From positions 62,001-126,000 of the forward strand of contig CAZDUX010000004.1 in NCBI GenBank assembly GCA_964508715.1: a stretch of DNA of 64,000 bases, given 5' to 3'. Below are positions 16,378 to 24,365 of the stretch, in pieces. The position numbers and the translations under genes are program-made. Below the pieces are notes generated by a model. It was not told the DNA's origin. It did not search any database and saw only the letters and a list, made by a program, of their open reading frames with translations. How positions within the stretch are numbered: position 1 is the stretch's first letter; every line of letters begins with the position of its first letter. The DNA comes from JAKALX01 sp964508715. GTDB taxonomy: Bacteria > Chloroflexota > Dehalococcoidia > Tepidiformales > Tepidiformaceae.

Positions 16378-17001
16378 TCATCGACCATCCACGGCCTGCG
16401 CCGTGGTCCCGAAGACACAGTCCAGCCGGATCGGACAGGCACTACATCGTGGCTTCCGGGGCCGGCAGATCTCCATGGTGAAATCGAGGACGGCGTAATT
16501 GTACGTGCGAAAGGCGCGCAAGGGGGTTAGGGTGTCTGCGAGTTCACGAACCCACCGCTTTCGACGAGTTTCGGCGTCGTATGCCTGTCCGGTCATCCGG
16601 GCGAGCCAACGCGCAACATTCGCATCGATGATGACGCCACGCTTGTTCCGGTGTAGCGATAGCCATGCCGCCGATGCGTATGGACCGACACCAGGCAGTG
16701 CCACGAGTTCTTCAAGCCTCTCAGGCGGAGTGCCACCACGCTCGGCGACTATCCGCGCAGTCTCCTTGAGGAGCGGACCACGCCAGTGGAGCCCCAACCG
16801 TGAGGTCAAGGCGGCAACCTCAGTATCAGCAGCGCCCGCCAGATGCTCCGCTCTCGGATATTTCATCTTGAACAGCAAGAAAGCCGCTTCCGCCTGGGGC
16901 GCGCGCGTCCGCTGCAGCATCATCTCTGCAACGAGTGCGAGCCACGGATCTGGCTCATCACGCCAGGCAAATACGTTGAAGTGGGCCTTCCCCCACGCCA
17001 T
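16378..17001 (-). CDS. HhH-GPD DNA glycosylase, probable thymine (G:T mismatch) glycosylase
   Basis: The 207-aa protein has the MutY/Nth fold: AEMMLQRT (Glu26), hairpin LPGVGPYAS (residues 103-110) and IIDANVARWLAR (Asp126). Its iron-sulphur pattern is C-x6-C-x2-C-x5-C at Cys179, 186, 189 and 195. At the position of the Nth lysine or MutY serine it has Tyr108, 18 residues before the Asp. This is the same spacing and Tyr as in the Mig thymine-DNA glycosylase of Methanothermobacter, which also neighbours a C5 methyltransferase. It would remove T from G:T arising by 5-methylcytosine deamination. ATG 17001 overlaps the methyltransferase stop by ATGA. MutY activity is less likely, as the C-terminal NUDIX-like domain is absent. 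Confidence 0.85.
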   Translation of the reverse strand: MAWGKAHFNVFAWRDEPDPWLALVAEMMLQRTRAPQAEAAFLLFKMKYPRAEHLAGAADTEVAALTSRLGLHWRGPLLKETARIVAERGGTPPERLEELVALPGVGPYASAAWLSLHRNKRGVIIDANVARWLARMTGQAYDAETRRKRWVRELADTLTPLRAFRTYNYAVLDFTMEICRPRKPRCSACPIRLDCVFGTTAQAVDGR

Positions 17002-18047
17002 CAGACGGCGGCGTACTCGATCAACTCGTCTCGAAGCTGCAGGCTCCGCTGCCCATTCAATGCTGCGACCACGGGAGTCTCTTCGTCTTCCTCTGGAAGC
17101 CACTTCACCATCTCCCGGGCGATCGCTTCGACGACGGGAACCACCACGGAGTTACCGAATTGCTTGTACGCACGCGTGTCGCTGACGACGATCCGGAAAT
17201 CATCGGGAAAACCCATGAGGCGAGCACATTCTCGTGGCGTGAGTCGGCGCGGGATGCCGTCACCCTGCTTGATGAGGATCTCCGAACCGTCTTTATAGTA
17301 CCGGGCAGACAAGGTGCGTGTGATGGCGTTCGGATCATCCGGATCCACCAGCCCGAAGCCGAAACCGTTTCCTCTGGCCCGATGCTTCTCGGCATACTCC
17401 TGAAGGTACTGCCAGAGGTGTGCGGTGAGGGTGTATTTGGGGGCGGGATCCGGGTCAAGGATGGAGCGGAGCGTTGGCCTTGCGCAGTCGCGGCCCAAAG
17501 GCGGAAACCGGAAATCGGCCCCATCCCGGAACCCGACGATGTAGATTCGCTCCCGGTGTTGCGGTACGACCGCCCCAGCATCGACCACCTTGAAACGAAC
17601 GTCGTAGCCGAGTTCCTCGACCAACGTATCGATGATGGTCGAAAAAGTACGCCGCTTATCGTGCGTCTCGAGATTCTTCACATTCTCGAGAAGGAAAGCC
17701 GCCGGGCGTTTGGCAGCCAGAATACGGGCGACGTCAAAAAACAGCGTGCCCTGGGTACGGTTGGCAAAGCCGTGGGCATTCCCAAGCGCGTTGTGCTTGG
17801 AGACACCAGCGATGGAGAAGGGCTGGCATGGAAAGCCTGCGACAAGAACATCGTGGTCGGGAATTCCCGTCTCGTCGATCTGGGTGATATCGCCGTGAGG
17901 CATCTCCCCGTAATTCATGAAGTACGTTTGCTGCGCGAACGAATCCCACTCGGACGAGAAGACGCATCGGCCACCTGCTCGCTCAAACGCAGTGCGCGTG
18001 CCACCGATACCGGCAAAAAGGTCGATGAACCGAAACGACTGCCTCAC
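17001..18047 (-). CDS. DNA (cytosine-5)-methyltransferase
   Basis: This complete 348-aa C5-MTase has motif I FIDLFAGIGG (SAM), motif IV GFPCQPFS with nucleophile Cys74, motif VI ENVKNL, and motif VIII QHRERIYIVGF. A target-recognition region spans about residues 175-270, followed by motifs IX/X (LTPRECARLMGFPDDF, AYKQFGNSV). It methylates C5 of cytosine in a short duplex site; the site cannot be read from the sequence. It is sandwiched by overlaps with the PLD nuclease (18044-18047) and the glycosylase (16999-17001), forming one restriction-modification-repair operon. Confidence 0.95.
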   Translation of the reverse strand: MRQSFRFIDLFAGIGGTRTAFERAGGRCVFSSEWDSFAQQTYFMNYGEMPHGDITQIDETGIPDHDVLVAGFPCQPFSIAGVSKHNALGNAHGFANRTQGTLFFDVARILAAKRPAAFLLENVKNLETHDKRRTFSTIIDTLVEELGYDVRFKVVDAGAVVPQHRERIYIVGFRDGADFRFPPLGRDCARPTLRSILDPDPAPKYTLTAHLWQYLQEYAEKHRARGNGFGFGLVDPDDPNAITRTLSARYYKDGSEILIKQGDGIPRRLTPRECARLMGFPDDFRIVVSDTRAYKQFGNSVVVPVVEAIAREMVKWLPEEDEETPVVAALNGQRSLQLRDELIEYAAV

Positions 18048-19105
18048 GTGATCTCCTTTGTCCTGCTAAATGCACCTGCACGGTCGGGAACCCGATGGAT
18101 CATCCACAGCGCCGGGGGTGAGCTTTCGCGGTCTAGCCGGTACTCGATATCGGCCAGCCCGGAGGTAACCCCCACTGCTTTGAGTTGCTCGTATGCTGGC
18201 CGAGCCACAGTCGGCTTGCTGGCGGTTATCACACGATTGTGTCCGCCATATCCACTTAGGACGACGCGCCTGGGATCCTCGTCAACGGCGAATATGGTCG
18301 CACCGTCGTTGGTTACGAATCGCCATCGGAGTCTCAGGTCGGCACCCGCTCCGCGAGGAATCAGCGCCTCCACTACCGAGCGCTTGTCCTTGTCGATGTC
18401 GAATCCTCCCTGGTGCCCGTTGGCTGTGACGTACTCAACCATCCCGGAAAGCGGTGCATCGAACGAAACGAGGTGGGTCGCGCGCAAGAAGCTTGGATCC
18501 TGTTCCCAACCGTCGCTGACCACAGCCTCATCTGCCTCTGTACTGGCAGCTCTCCGGCCAGGTGCCGGCTTGATGATCGGAAGTGGGTCGTGGGGCAAGC
18601 GCAGAATGTTCAGACGCTTTTGCCGTGCACGGACCTCGATCTCGTGCTCTATGAGATCCGTAAGCCTCAGGACTTCGCTCACTTCTGGGTCGGTCTCCGG
18701 CCCCTCAATCAACAGGTTCGCCTCGAGATTGAGGCCAAAGCCACCACTGGACCCGTTCGACGAACCGACCAATGCTCGCCACGTTCTTCCATGACGGACC
18801 GCGTACACTTTTGGGTGGAAGATAGAGCCGTCGGTATGCTCGACGAGGGCCACGTCGCGTCTCGCTGGATTCGACGATGCGATATCTCGAAGCCGTAGGA
18901 GAGCCTGACCTTGCGGGAGCAAGTCGAGGCCAACTCTTACTCTCATGGTTTGGCACGCATCGAGACCCGGTCGAGCAGCCGTGAGCCAGGTTGAGTTCGC
19001 GTTCGCCAGGTACAGACGGAGTTCCTCGGCGCTGCCATCCAGGCCGAGCAAACTGGGAAGGCGCGCGAGTTCGTTCGTGCCGGGGACATGCACCCGCAAG
19101 GACAT
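18044..19105 (-). CDS. PLD-superfamily nuclease, probable type II restriction endonuclease
   Basis: This 353-aa protein carries a single HKD-like motif: FHPKVYAV (His97, Lys99), then ALVGSSNGSSGGFGLNLEAN (about 111-130). This is the HxK...GS(x)N layout of PLD-family nucleases such as BfiI and NgoFVII that cut DNA without metal as dimers. The C-terminal half (PSFLRATHLVSFDAPLSG onward) looks like a beta-rich DNA-recognition domain. The position directly upstream of, and overlapping, the C5 methyltransferase supports a restriction role. ATG 19105 follows AGGAG; an upstream in-frame start at 19153 lacks one. Cutting specificity is unknown. Confidence 0.85.
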   Translation of the reverse strand: MSLRVHVPGTNELARLPSLLGLDGSAEELRLYLANANSTWLTAARPGLDACQTMRVRVGLDLLPQGQALLRLRDIASSNPARRDVALVEHTDGSIFHPKVYAVRHGRTWRALVGSSNGSSGGFGLNLEANLLIEGPETDPEVSEVLRLTDLIEHEIEVRARQKRLNILRLPHDPLPIIKPAPGRRAASTEADEAVVSDGWEQDPSFLRATHLVSFDAPLSGMVEYVTANGHQGGFDIDKDKRSVVEALIPRGAGADLRLRWRFVTNDGATIFAVDEDPRRVVLSGYGGHNRVITASKPTVARPAYEQLKAVGVTSGLADIEYRLDRESSPPALWMIHRVPDRAGAFSRTKEIT

Positions 19106-19222
19106 TAGAACTCCTGTTCGACGCAAGATACCCAGGAATATGCAATACGTCACCAGGTAAGAGGAGCGAATCCCTCGTGATTCCGGGAAAACACACCCCG
19201 CCCCCCGCGCAGGCCGGCCGCC

Positions 19223-20104
19223 TCACACATACTGGAGGAGCTGGAGCGAGAGGCCGGAAAGCTGGGCGCCCGGGATGGTCGCCACGCGGGTGCCGGGGAG
19301 CGGGCCGGGGCCGGGCGCCGAGGCCGTGAATCCGCACTCGGTCGCAAAGGCGATGGCCGAATCAACATCCCCAACTTCGTAGGCGCACATGCTCGCGAGC
19401 CCACCCGGCCGCTGGTGGAGCGGACTCTCGGGGTCAGTCGGGACGAGGAGTTCGACGATAGCGTCGCCTATCTTGAGCTGGCGAATGACCATGCCGCGGC
19501 CCGGGACTTCGCCCGTCACCTCGACACCGAGAATCTCCGACCAGAAGCGCTCGGTTACCTCGGCCTCCGGCGCGATCATCGCGAGGTGGTCGAGGCGCTC
19601 GAGCTGAATACCGTGGCGCGTGAGACCGTTGGCTTCCCGGCGCGCAAAGCGTTCGGCGAGATCGCCTTCGTATTGGATGACGGCCGCCCGGCAGCCGAGG
19701 AGGTCGCGGTCCGCGCCGAGCGGCAGGACGGTGCAGACCTTCGCACCACCGGCATCGAAGACGTCGTAGGAATCCGCAGAGACACCCGCCTGCTCGAGGA
19801 GCGAGCGGACGCGTGCGATCTGCTGCGTGCGAAGGACGAGGCGGTTGAGACCCGCGCCCTCCCGCGCGGCGCGAAGGTAGCCCTCACGGCCAGCAGCCAG
19901 CGCTTCAGCCTCGTCGTGCACGGCGAGGAACTCGACGTAGAACTGGTCCTGGCCAGTCCCGGCGAACAGGGCGCGATTTTCGGTGCCCTGGCCGGCATGT
20001 TTCGCCCGCGGGCTGAGGGTGAACCCGAGCCGTTCGAACGGTTCGGTAGCCCCTGCCAGGTCCAGCACGGGAAGCACGACATGATCGATAGCGTCGATGA
20101 GCAT
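19223..20104 (-). CDS. VOC-superfamily (glyoxalase/bleomycin-resistance fold) protein
   Basis: This 293-aa protein is made of two VOC halves: IDHVVLPVLDLAGATEPFERLGFTL at the start and LDHLAMIAPEAEVTERFWSEILGVEV in the middle. Candidate metal ligands are His8 and the His of LDHLAM; the terminal LSLQLLQY may hold another position. Family members are dioxygenases, isomerases or epimerases. The reaction is not predictable. ATG 20104 is on the strand opposite the SDR start region; the frame continues upstream only as antisense to the SDR. Confidence 0.75.
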   Translation of the reverse strand: MLIDAIDHVVLPVLDLAGATEPFERLGFTLSPRAKHAGQGTENRALFAGTGQDQFYVEFLAVHDEAEALAAGREGYLRAAREGAGLNRLVLRTQQIARVRSLLEQAGVSADSYDVFDAGGAKVCTVLPLGADRDLLGCRAAVIQYEGDLAERFARREANGLTRHGIQLERLDHLAMIAPEAEVTERFWSEILGVEVTGEVPGRGMVIRQLKIGDAIVELLVPTDPESPLHQRPGGLASMCAYEVGDVDSAIAFATECGFTASAPGPGPLPGTRVATIPGAQLSGLSLQLLQYV

Positions 20105-20201
20105 GGCCACATTGTACGACTGCCGCACCGGGGGACCGGCAGCTGCTCCAGCGGCCAACAAAGGCGTAGACTCACGCGCACAAACGGGTAGGAGCATGAC
20201 A

Positions 20202-21017
20202 ATGGGCAGGTTCGACGGTCGGGTTGCCGTGGTTACGGGTGCCGCTTCAGGCAACGGGCGGGCGATGGCGGTCCAGTTCGCGCACGATGGTGCCGACGTG
20301 GTAGTCGCCGACCTGGACGAGGCGGGCATGGCCGAGACAGCACGGCTCGTGAAGCAACAGGAGCGGCAGGCGCTCACGCACCGGTGCGACGTCTCGAAGA
20401 AGGCAGATATCGATGCACTCTTCGCGGCCACGCACGACCGCTTTGGCCGGGTGGATATCGCGGTGGCGAACGCCGGCGTCGCCGAAACCGGAACCGACTG
20501 CCTGGTGATGACCGAGGCGGAGTGGGACCGCACCATCGACATCAACCTGAAGGGCGTGTTCTTCACCTTGCAGGCCGCGGCGAACCGGATGATCGCCGCC
20601 GGCATCCAGGGCCGCTTGATCGCGATCGCGAGCATCATGGCCGAGTGGGGGTCTTCGACAACACCGGCCTACTGCGCGAGCAAGGGCGGCGTGAAGCAGC
20701 TGGTGAAGTCGTTCGGGCAGGCGGTCGGCCCCAGGGGGATCACCTGCAACGCCATCGGGCCGGGCTTCATCGAAACACAGATGACAGCCGGCCTCCGCGA
20801 GAATCCGGCGATCGAAGGCTGGCTCGTGGACCGGACACCGGTCGGGTACATCGGCAAGCCCGAGGACGTGGCGGCCGTGGCCGCCTTCATCGCCTCGGAT
20901 GAAGCGCGCTTCGTAAACGGGACGATCATCTTCCCTGACGGCGGCATCACCGCCGGCAACTTCAGCGGGCAGATGGCGGCGGCACGTGCAGCGCTCGCCG
21001 CGCAGGCCGGGCAATAG
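20202..21017 (+). CDS. Short-chain dehydrogenase/reductase (SDR)
   Basis: This 271-aa classical SDR has TGAASGNG at residues 12-19 (NAD(P) binding), ADLDE at the end of beta2 (Asp suggests NAD preference) and NAG at 90-92. The catalytic Ser144, Tyr157 and Lys161 lie in IASIMAEW...AYCASK. It oxidises or reduces an alcohol/ketone substrate; the substrate is unknown. ATG 20202 is 6 nt after TAGGAG; the nearby ATG 20196 is too close to that site. The lipase gene follows after 2 bp, suggesting an operon. Confidence 0.88.
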   Translation: MGRFDGRVAVVTGAASGNGRAMAVQFAHDGADVVVADLDEAGMAETARLVKQQERQALTHRCDVSKKADIDALFAATHDRFGRVDIAVANAGVAETGTDCLVMTEAEWDRTIDINLKGVFFTLQAAANRMIAAGIQGRLIAIASIMAEWGSSTTPAYCASKGGVKQLVKSFGQAVGPRGITCNAIGPGFIETQMTAGLRENPAIEGWLVDRTPVGYIGKPEDVAAVAAFIASDEARFVNGTIIFPDGGITAGNFSGQMAAARAALAAQAGQ

Positions 21018-21019
21018 CC

Positions 21020-21874
21020 ATGATTGTGCACGGGAGCGGTGGATTCGAAACCTCCGGCGGCCTCGAACTGTTCGAGCAGTGGTGGCGGCCCGAGGAAAAG
21101 GCGCGCGGCGTGGTCGTCATTGTCCACGGCTACGCTGAGCATTCGGGCCGGTACGACCACGTGGCGGATTTCCTGGCCTGCCGCGGCTATGCAGTCGAGG
21201 CGTTCGACCTGCGCGGGCATGGCCGTTCCGAGGGCCGGCGCGTGGTCGTCGGGAGCATGAACGAGTACCTGATCGACCTGGGGCACTTCCTGCGCATCGT
21301 GCGCGAGCGTCACCCGGGGCAACGCATCTTCCTGCTCGGGCACAGCATGGGCGGTGCGATCGCGACGTTGTACGCGATCACGCGGAAGCCCTCGCTCGAC
21401 GGGCTCATCCTCAGCGGTCCGGCATTGGGCGGGATGGCGCCCCCGTTCCCGCTGCGGTTGGGCCTGTCATTCCTGGCGAAAGTCCACCCCGAAGCTGGTA
21501 TCCGCCCGTTCAATGCAGCATCGGTCTCGCGCGACCCGAAGGTGGTGGAGACCTACCTCGCCGACCCGCTGGTCTACACAGGGAAGATGAAGGCCGGGCT
21601 GGCAGCGGCATTCCTTCGCGGGCTCGAGCGCATTGGCAGGGACATGGAGGAAGTAGAACTGCCGCTCCTCGTGATGCATGGAACGGCGGACACCGCGGCC
21701 CCTCCGCGGGCAAGCGAAGAGCTGTATGCGCGGGCAAACACCTCCGACAAGACATTCGAGCTCTACGAGGGCCTCTACCACGAGATCTTCAACGAACCGG
21801 AGCGCGACGAGGTGCTGGGCGACCTTGCGAAGTGGCTCGACGCGCACACCGACGCGGTTGAGGGAGATGCATGA
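21020..21874 (+). CDS. Alpha/beta hydrolase, monoacylglycerol lipase-like
   Basis: This 284-aa enzyme has the hydrolase_4 layout: VVIVHGYAEHSGRYDHVAD (oxyanion HG), FDLRGHGRSEG, nucleophile elbow LLGHSMGGA, acid HGTADTAAP and catalytic His in LYHEIFNEPER. These signatures match bacterial monoacylglycerol lipases, so cleavage of monoglycerides or similar esters is likely. There is no signal peptide, so it is cytoplasmic. It is followed with ATGA overlap by a small protein gene. Confidence 0.88.
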   Translation: MIVHGSGGFETSGGLELFEQWWRPEEKARGVVVIVHGYAEHSGRYDHVADFLACRGYAVEAFDLRGHGRSEGRRVVVGSMNEYLIDLGHFLRIVRERHPGQRIFLLGHSMGGAIATLYAITRKPSLDGLILSGPALGGMAPPFPLRLGLSFLAKVHPEAGIRPFNAASVSRDPKVVETYLADPLVYTGKMKAGLAAAFLRGLERIGRDMEEVELPLLVMHGTADTAAPPRASEELYARANTSDKTFELYEGLYHEIFNEPERDEVLGDLAKWLDAHTDAVEGDA

Positions 21875-22077
21875 AAACAGAATTCTATGAGGCCGACCCG
21901 TTCGGCGGCAGCAAGGGCGAACACCTGGCGACGATCGATTCGGACTATCGCTGGGAGAAGGGCGATGAGGTCTGGATCGAGGTAAAGGGGAAGCGCACCA
22001 AGATCCGCGTAACCTGGGTGAACGTGACGGTGCGCGATGGGGTGGTAAGCCGGGAGCTCCTCGGGCTCAGGCTCTGA
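21871..22077 (+). CDS. Small protein of unknown function (68 aa)
   Basis: The 68-residue soluble protein is predicted mostly beta: HLATIDSDYRWEKGDEVWIE, KRTKIRVTWVNVTVRDGVV, ending LLGLRL. It looks like a small SH3-like or barrel fold, but I recognise no family. The ATGA overlap with the lipase gene indicates coupled translation, and a strong hairpin follows 10 bp after the stop. Confidence 0.6.
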   Translation: MKTEFYEADPFGGSKGEHLATIDSDYRWEKGDEVWIEVKGKRTKIRVTWVNVTVRDGVVSRELLGLRL

Positions 22078-22087
22078 GCCAACGCAA

Positions 22088-22114
22088 ACGGCCGCCCCGT
22101 GGCGGGGCGGCCGT
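22088..22114. terminator. Bidirectional hairpin between convergent operons
   Basis: Perfect 12-bp GC-rich arms at 22088-22099 and 22103-22114 surround a 3-nt loop. It lies between the stops of the SDR-lipase operon (+) and hsp20 (-), so it can serve both. Confidence 0.7.
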
Positions 22115-22144
22115 GCCCGTGAGATCCCGGGTACAGGGTCCCGA

Positions 22145-22651
22145 TTAGCCCTGCTCGCCGTTCCTGGTATCGGAAGCGGCAGCGCCGTCAATGACACCGT
22201 GCGGCGTGATCTTTATCGAGCGGGCGCGCGCTTCGGGCCTCTTCGGAAGGGTGAGCTTCAGCATCCCGTGCTCGAAGTCGGCGCGGGCGTTCTCGGCGTC
22301 GACAGTCGGCGGGAGGCGGAGCTGGCGCTGGAAGCTGCCATAGCGGAGCTCACGGCGGATGTAGTTGTCCTCGGTGGTTTCGTCCTTGTGCTGAAACTCG
22401 CCCTTGATGGTGAGGACGTCGTCATCGACGGAGATGTCGATGTCCTTGGGGTCGACGCCCGGGACAGCTGCTTTGACGACGAAGCTCTCGCCGTTCTCAA
22501 CGACATCGAGGCTGAGGTTTGCAGGGCCAAGCTCTTCGCTGCCTCGGAACGAGGGCAGGCGGCCAAAGCTCTGCTCGAAGAGGCGGTCCATCATGTTGCG
22601 CATCGAGGCCATCTCAGAGGATGGTTCCCAGCGGGTGAGTGTGGTGGCCAT
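22145..22651 (-). CDS. Hsp20/alpha-crystallin small heat-shock protein
   Basis: The 168-aa chaperone has an N-terminal tail MATTLTRWEPSSEMASMRNM typical of bacterial class A small Hsps. The alpha-crystallin domain reads LSLDVVENGESFVVKAAVPG to ADFEHGMLKLTLPK (the GxLxLTLPK end), and the C-terminal extension has SIKITPH as an IxI-like anchor. It holds unfolding proteins in an ATP-independent way for refolding by ATP-driven chaperones. The start is ATG 22651 behind AAAGGAG. It faces the dnaJ-hspR-clpC operon and is probably co-regulated with it. Confidence 0.93.
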   Translation of the reverse strand: MATTLTRWEPSSEMASMRNMMDRLFEQSFGRLPSFRGSEELGPANLSLDVVENGESFVVKAAVPGVDPKDIDISVDDDVLTIKGEFQHKDETTEDNYIRRELRYGSFQRQLRLPPTVDAENARADFEHGMLKLTLPKRPEARARSIKITPHGVIDGAAASDTRNGEQG

Positions 22652-22723
22652 GGGTCGTGGTTTCTCCTTTCGGTGTCTGGCGCGGTGATTGGGTAGCCAT
22701 GCGGCCATCCCTGGCACATTCGA

Positions 22724-22752
22724 TGGTAGGGTAACTCATCGTCCTGATGCAA
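22724..22752 (-). promoter_or_regulatory. Candidate hsp20 promoter (TTGCAT-17 bp-TACCAT)
   Basis: On the minus strand TTGCAT (22752-22747) and TACCAT (22729-22724) are 17 bp apart, giving a leader of about 65 nt that contains the AAAGGAG site. Confidence 0.5.
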
Positions 22753-22758
22753 GTAGTC

Positions 22759-22775
22759 TGATAAAGAAATTATCA
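22759..22775. promoter_or_regulatory. AT-rich inverted repeat between hsp20 and dnaJ promoters
   Basis: TGATAA-N5-TTATCA is a perfect inverted repeat in a GC-rich setting, just upstream of the hsp20 -35 and about 20 bp upstream of the dnaJ -35. It is positioned to control both. It does not match the CIRCE element or the published HAIR consensus of HspR. Confidence 0.5.
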
Positions 22776-22793
22776 ACCTTCTCCAGCTTCCCC

Positions 22794-22822
22794 TTGTCAC
22801 CTTCCTCCCGGGAGCGTAGTGT
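22794..22822 (+). promoter_or_regulatory. Candidate dnaJ-hspR-clpC promoter (TTGTCA-17 bp-TAGTGT)
   Basis: TTGTCA at 22794-22799 and TAGTGT at 22817-22822 are 17 bp apart. The predicted start is only a few nucleotides before ATG 22833, so the leader would be very short. Confidence 0.55.
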
Positions 22823-22832
22823 TGAGGTTGCA

Positions 22833-23849
22833 ATGGCGAAGAAGGACTTCTACGAACTGCTCGAGGTGCCCCGGTCTGCCTCCGAAAAAGACATCCGGAG
22901 CGCATACCGCAAGCTCGCGCGCAAGTACCACCCGGATGTGAACCCCAACGATCGTGCCGCCGAGGCACGCTTCAAGGAGATCAACGCCGCCTACGAGGTC
23001 CTCTCAGATCCCGATAAGAAGAAGAAGTACGACAAGTACGGCGACCGCTGGGAGATGGCCGACCAGATAGAGGAGAGCCAGAAGCGGCAGTCGGCCGCAG
23101 GCTGGGCACGCCAGGGTGGCCCCGGCGGCGCAACGTTCTTCGGCACAGAAGGCGGCGACTTTGGCTCCATCTTCGATAACCTCTTCCGGCGCGAGCGCGG
23201 CGGCCCCCGCGGCCACTCCGCTCCACGGCGGGGCCAGGACATCGAGACACCCGTCGAGGTGTCGCTCGAAGAGGCGTTCCGGGGCACCGCGCGGACTGTG
23301 AACCTGCAGAGCCCCGAGGCCTGCAAGACCTGTGGAGGTTCTGGCGAGGTCGCCGGCGCTGTCTGCCACAACTGCGACGGCATGGGACAGGTCGTCCGGA
23401 GCCGCCGCCTCGAAGTCAAGGTACCCAGGGGCGTGAAGACGGGCTCACGCGTGCGGGTGGCCGGCGAAGGCCAGCCCGGCTCAAACGGCGGACCCGCCGG
23501 AGACCTCTACCTCGTCGTCACCGTGCAGCCGCACAGCAAGTTCGAGCGCAAGGGCGACGACCTGTACATCGACGTGAACGTGCCGTATGTCGATGCCGTC
23601 CTCGGCGGAGAGGTGGAAGTGCCAACGATGACGGGGCGCGTTGCACTCCGGGTTCCGGAGCTGACGCAGAACGGCCGCCAGATCCGGCTGAAAAGCAAGG
23701 GCATGCCGCTACTCGGCCATTCCGATCGCGCCGGAGACCTCTTCGTCCGGGTCCGCATCGAACTCCCGGAACAACTCACACCGGAAGAACGCCAGCATTT
23801 CGAAGCGCTGCGCGCCCTGCGCAAGGCCGAAACCGTTTCCACTCACTAA
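22833..23849 (+). CDS. dnaJ: DnaJ-type Hsp70 co-chaperone with half zinc finger
   Basis: This 338-aa protein has a J-domain (residues 5-70) with HPD at 33-35, a short G-rich linker (PGGATFFGTEGGDFGSIFD), a reduced cysteine region and DnaJ C-terminal substrate-binding domains (RLEVKVPRGVKTGSRVRV to HSDRAGDLFVRVRIELP). Type I DnaJ has four CxxCxGxG repeats. Only two are present (CKTCGGSG, CHNCDGMG), enough for one zinc site. It stimulates DnaK ATPase and presents clients. dnaK itself is not in this window. It leads the operon with hspR 27 bp downstream. Confidence 0.92.
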   Translation: MAKKDFYELLEVPRSASEKDIRSAYRKLARKYHPDVNPNDRAAEARFKEINAAYEVLSDPDKKKKYDKYGDRWEMADQIEESQKRQSAAGWARQGGPGGATFFGTEGGDFGSIFDNLFRRERGGPRGHSAPRRGQDIETPVEVSLEEAFRGTARTVNLQSPEACKTCGGSGEVAGAVCHNCDGMGQVVRSRRLEVKVPRGVKTGSRVRVAGEGQPGSNGGPAGDLYLVVTVQPHSKFERKGDDLYIDVNVPYVDAVLGGEVEVPTMTGRVALRVPELTQNGRQIRLKSKGMPLLGHSDRAGDLFVRVRIELPEQLTPEERQHFEALRALRKAETVSTH

Positions 23850-23876
23850 TCACATTCGAAAGGAGGTGGCCCCCGC

Positions 23877-24242
23877 ATGGCAAAGAACAGAACGTCCGAT
23901 AACCCGGAGGCAGACATGCCCGACGACGAGCCGTGCTACGTCATCTCCATCGCCGCACGCCTCGTGGGGATGCACCAGCAGACACTGCGCTACTACGAAC
24001 GCGCCGGCCTCATCGAACCCCGGAGAACGAGCGGCAACATCCGGATGTACTCGAACCGCGACATCCAGCGCATCCGCCAGGCGCAACGGCTCGTCGACGA
24101 CCTGGGTGTGAACCTCGCAGGTGTCGACATCATTCTTCGTATGAGCGAGCAGATCCAGGCTCTCCAGGCCGAAGTCGAATCGGTCCGTGCCGAACTCGAC
24201 CGGCTGCGGTCGACACGTCTCCCCGCCCCCTATCGCGGCTAG
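23877..24242 (+). CDS. hspR: HspR-like MerR-family heat-shock repressor
   Basis: The 121-aa regulator has a winged HTH near residues 21-85: CYVISIAARLVGMHQQTLRYYE, then RAGLIEPRRTSGNIRMYSNR. This is the HspR signature, distinct from metal-sensing MerR proteins as it lacks effector cysteines. A coiled-coil dimerisation tail follows (QIQALQAEVESVRAELDRLR). HspR represses chaperone operons and typically uses DnaK as co-repressor. The start is ATG 23877 with AAAGGAGG. Its position between dnaJ and clpC implies autoregulation of the cluster. Confidence 0.92.
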   Translation: MAKNRTSDNPEADMPDDEPCYVISIAARLVGMHQQTLRYYERAGLIEPRRTSGNIRMYSNRDIQRIRQAQRLVDDLGVNLAGVDIILRMSEQIQALQAEVESVRAELDRLRSTRLPAPYRG

Positions 24243-24365
24243 GGCGCAGCCCCGGCACCGAAAGCCGGGCAGGCGATCTCCGGCCATCCGATTCGAAGCA
24301 CACCAAACCCGGCTCAGCACACTCCGCTCAACACCCAGCACTCCCGGTCAGGAGGGACCCCAACC

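Noticed and set aside
17160..18794. 544-codon plus frame across the restriction island
   Set aside because: It is antisense to the C5 methyltransferase and PLD nuclease, both of which have full motif sets.
19223..20638. Long 471-codon minus frame treated as one gene
   Set aside because: Only the part from ATG 20104 is a VOC protein; the upstream 178 codons are antisense to the SDR gene.
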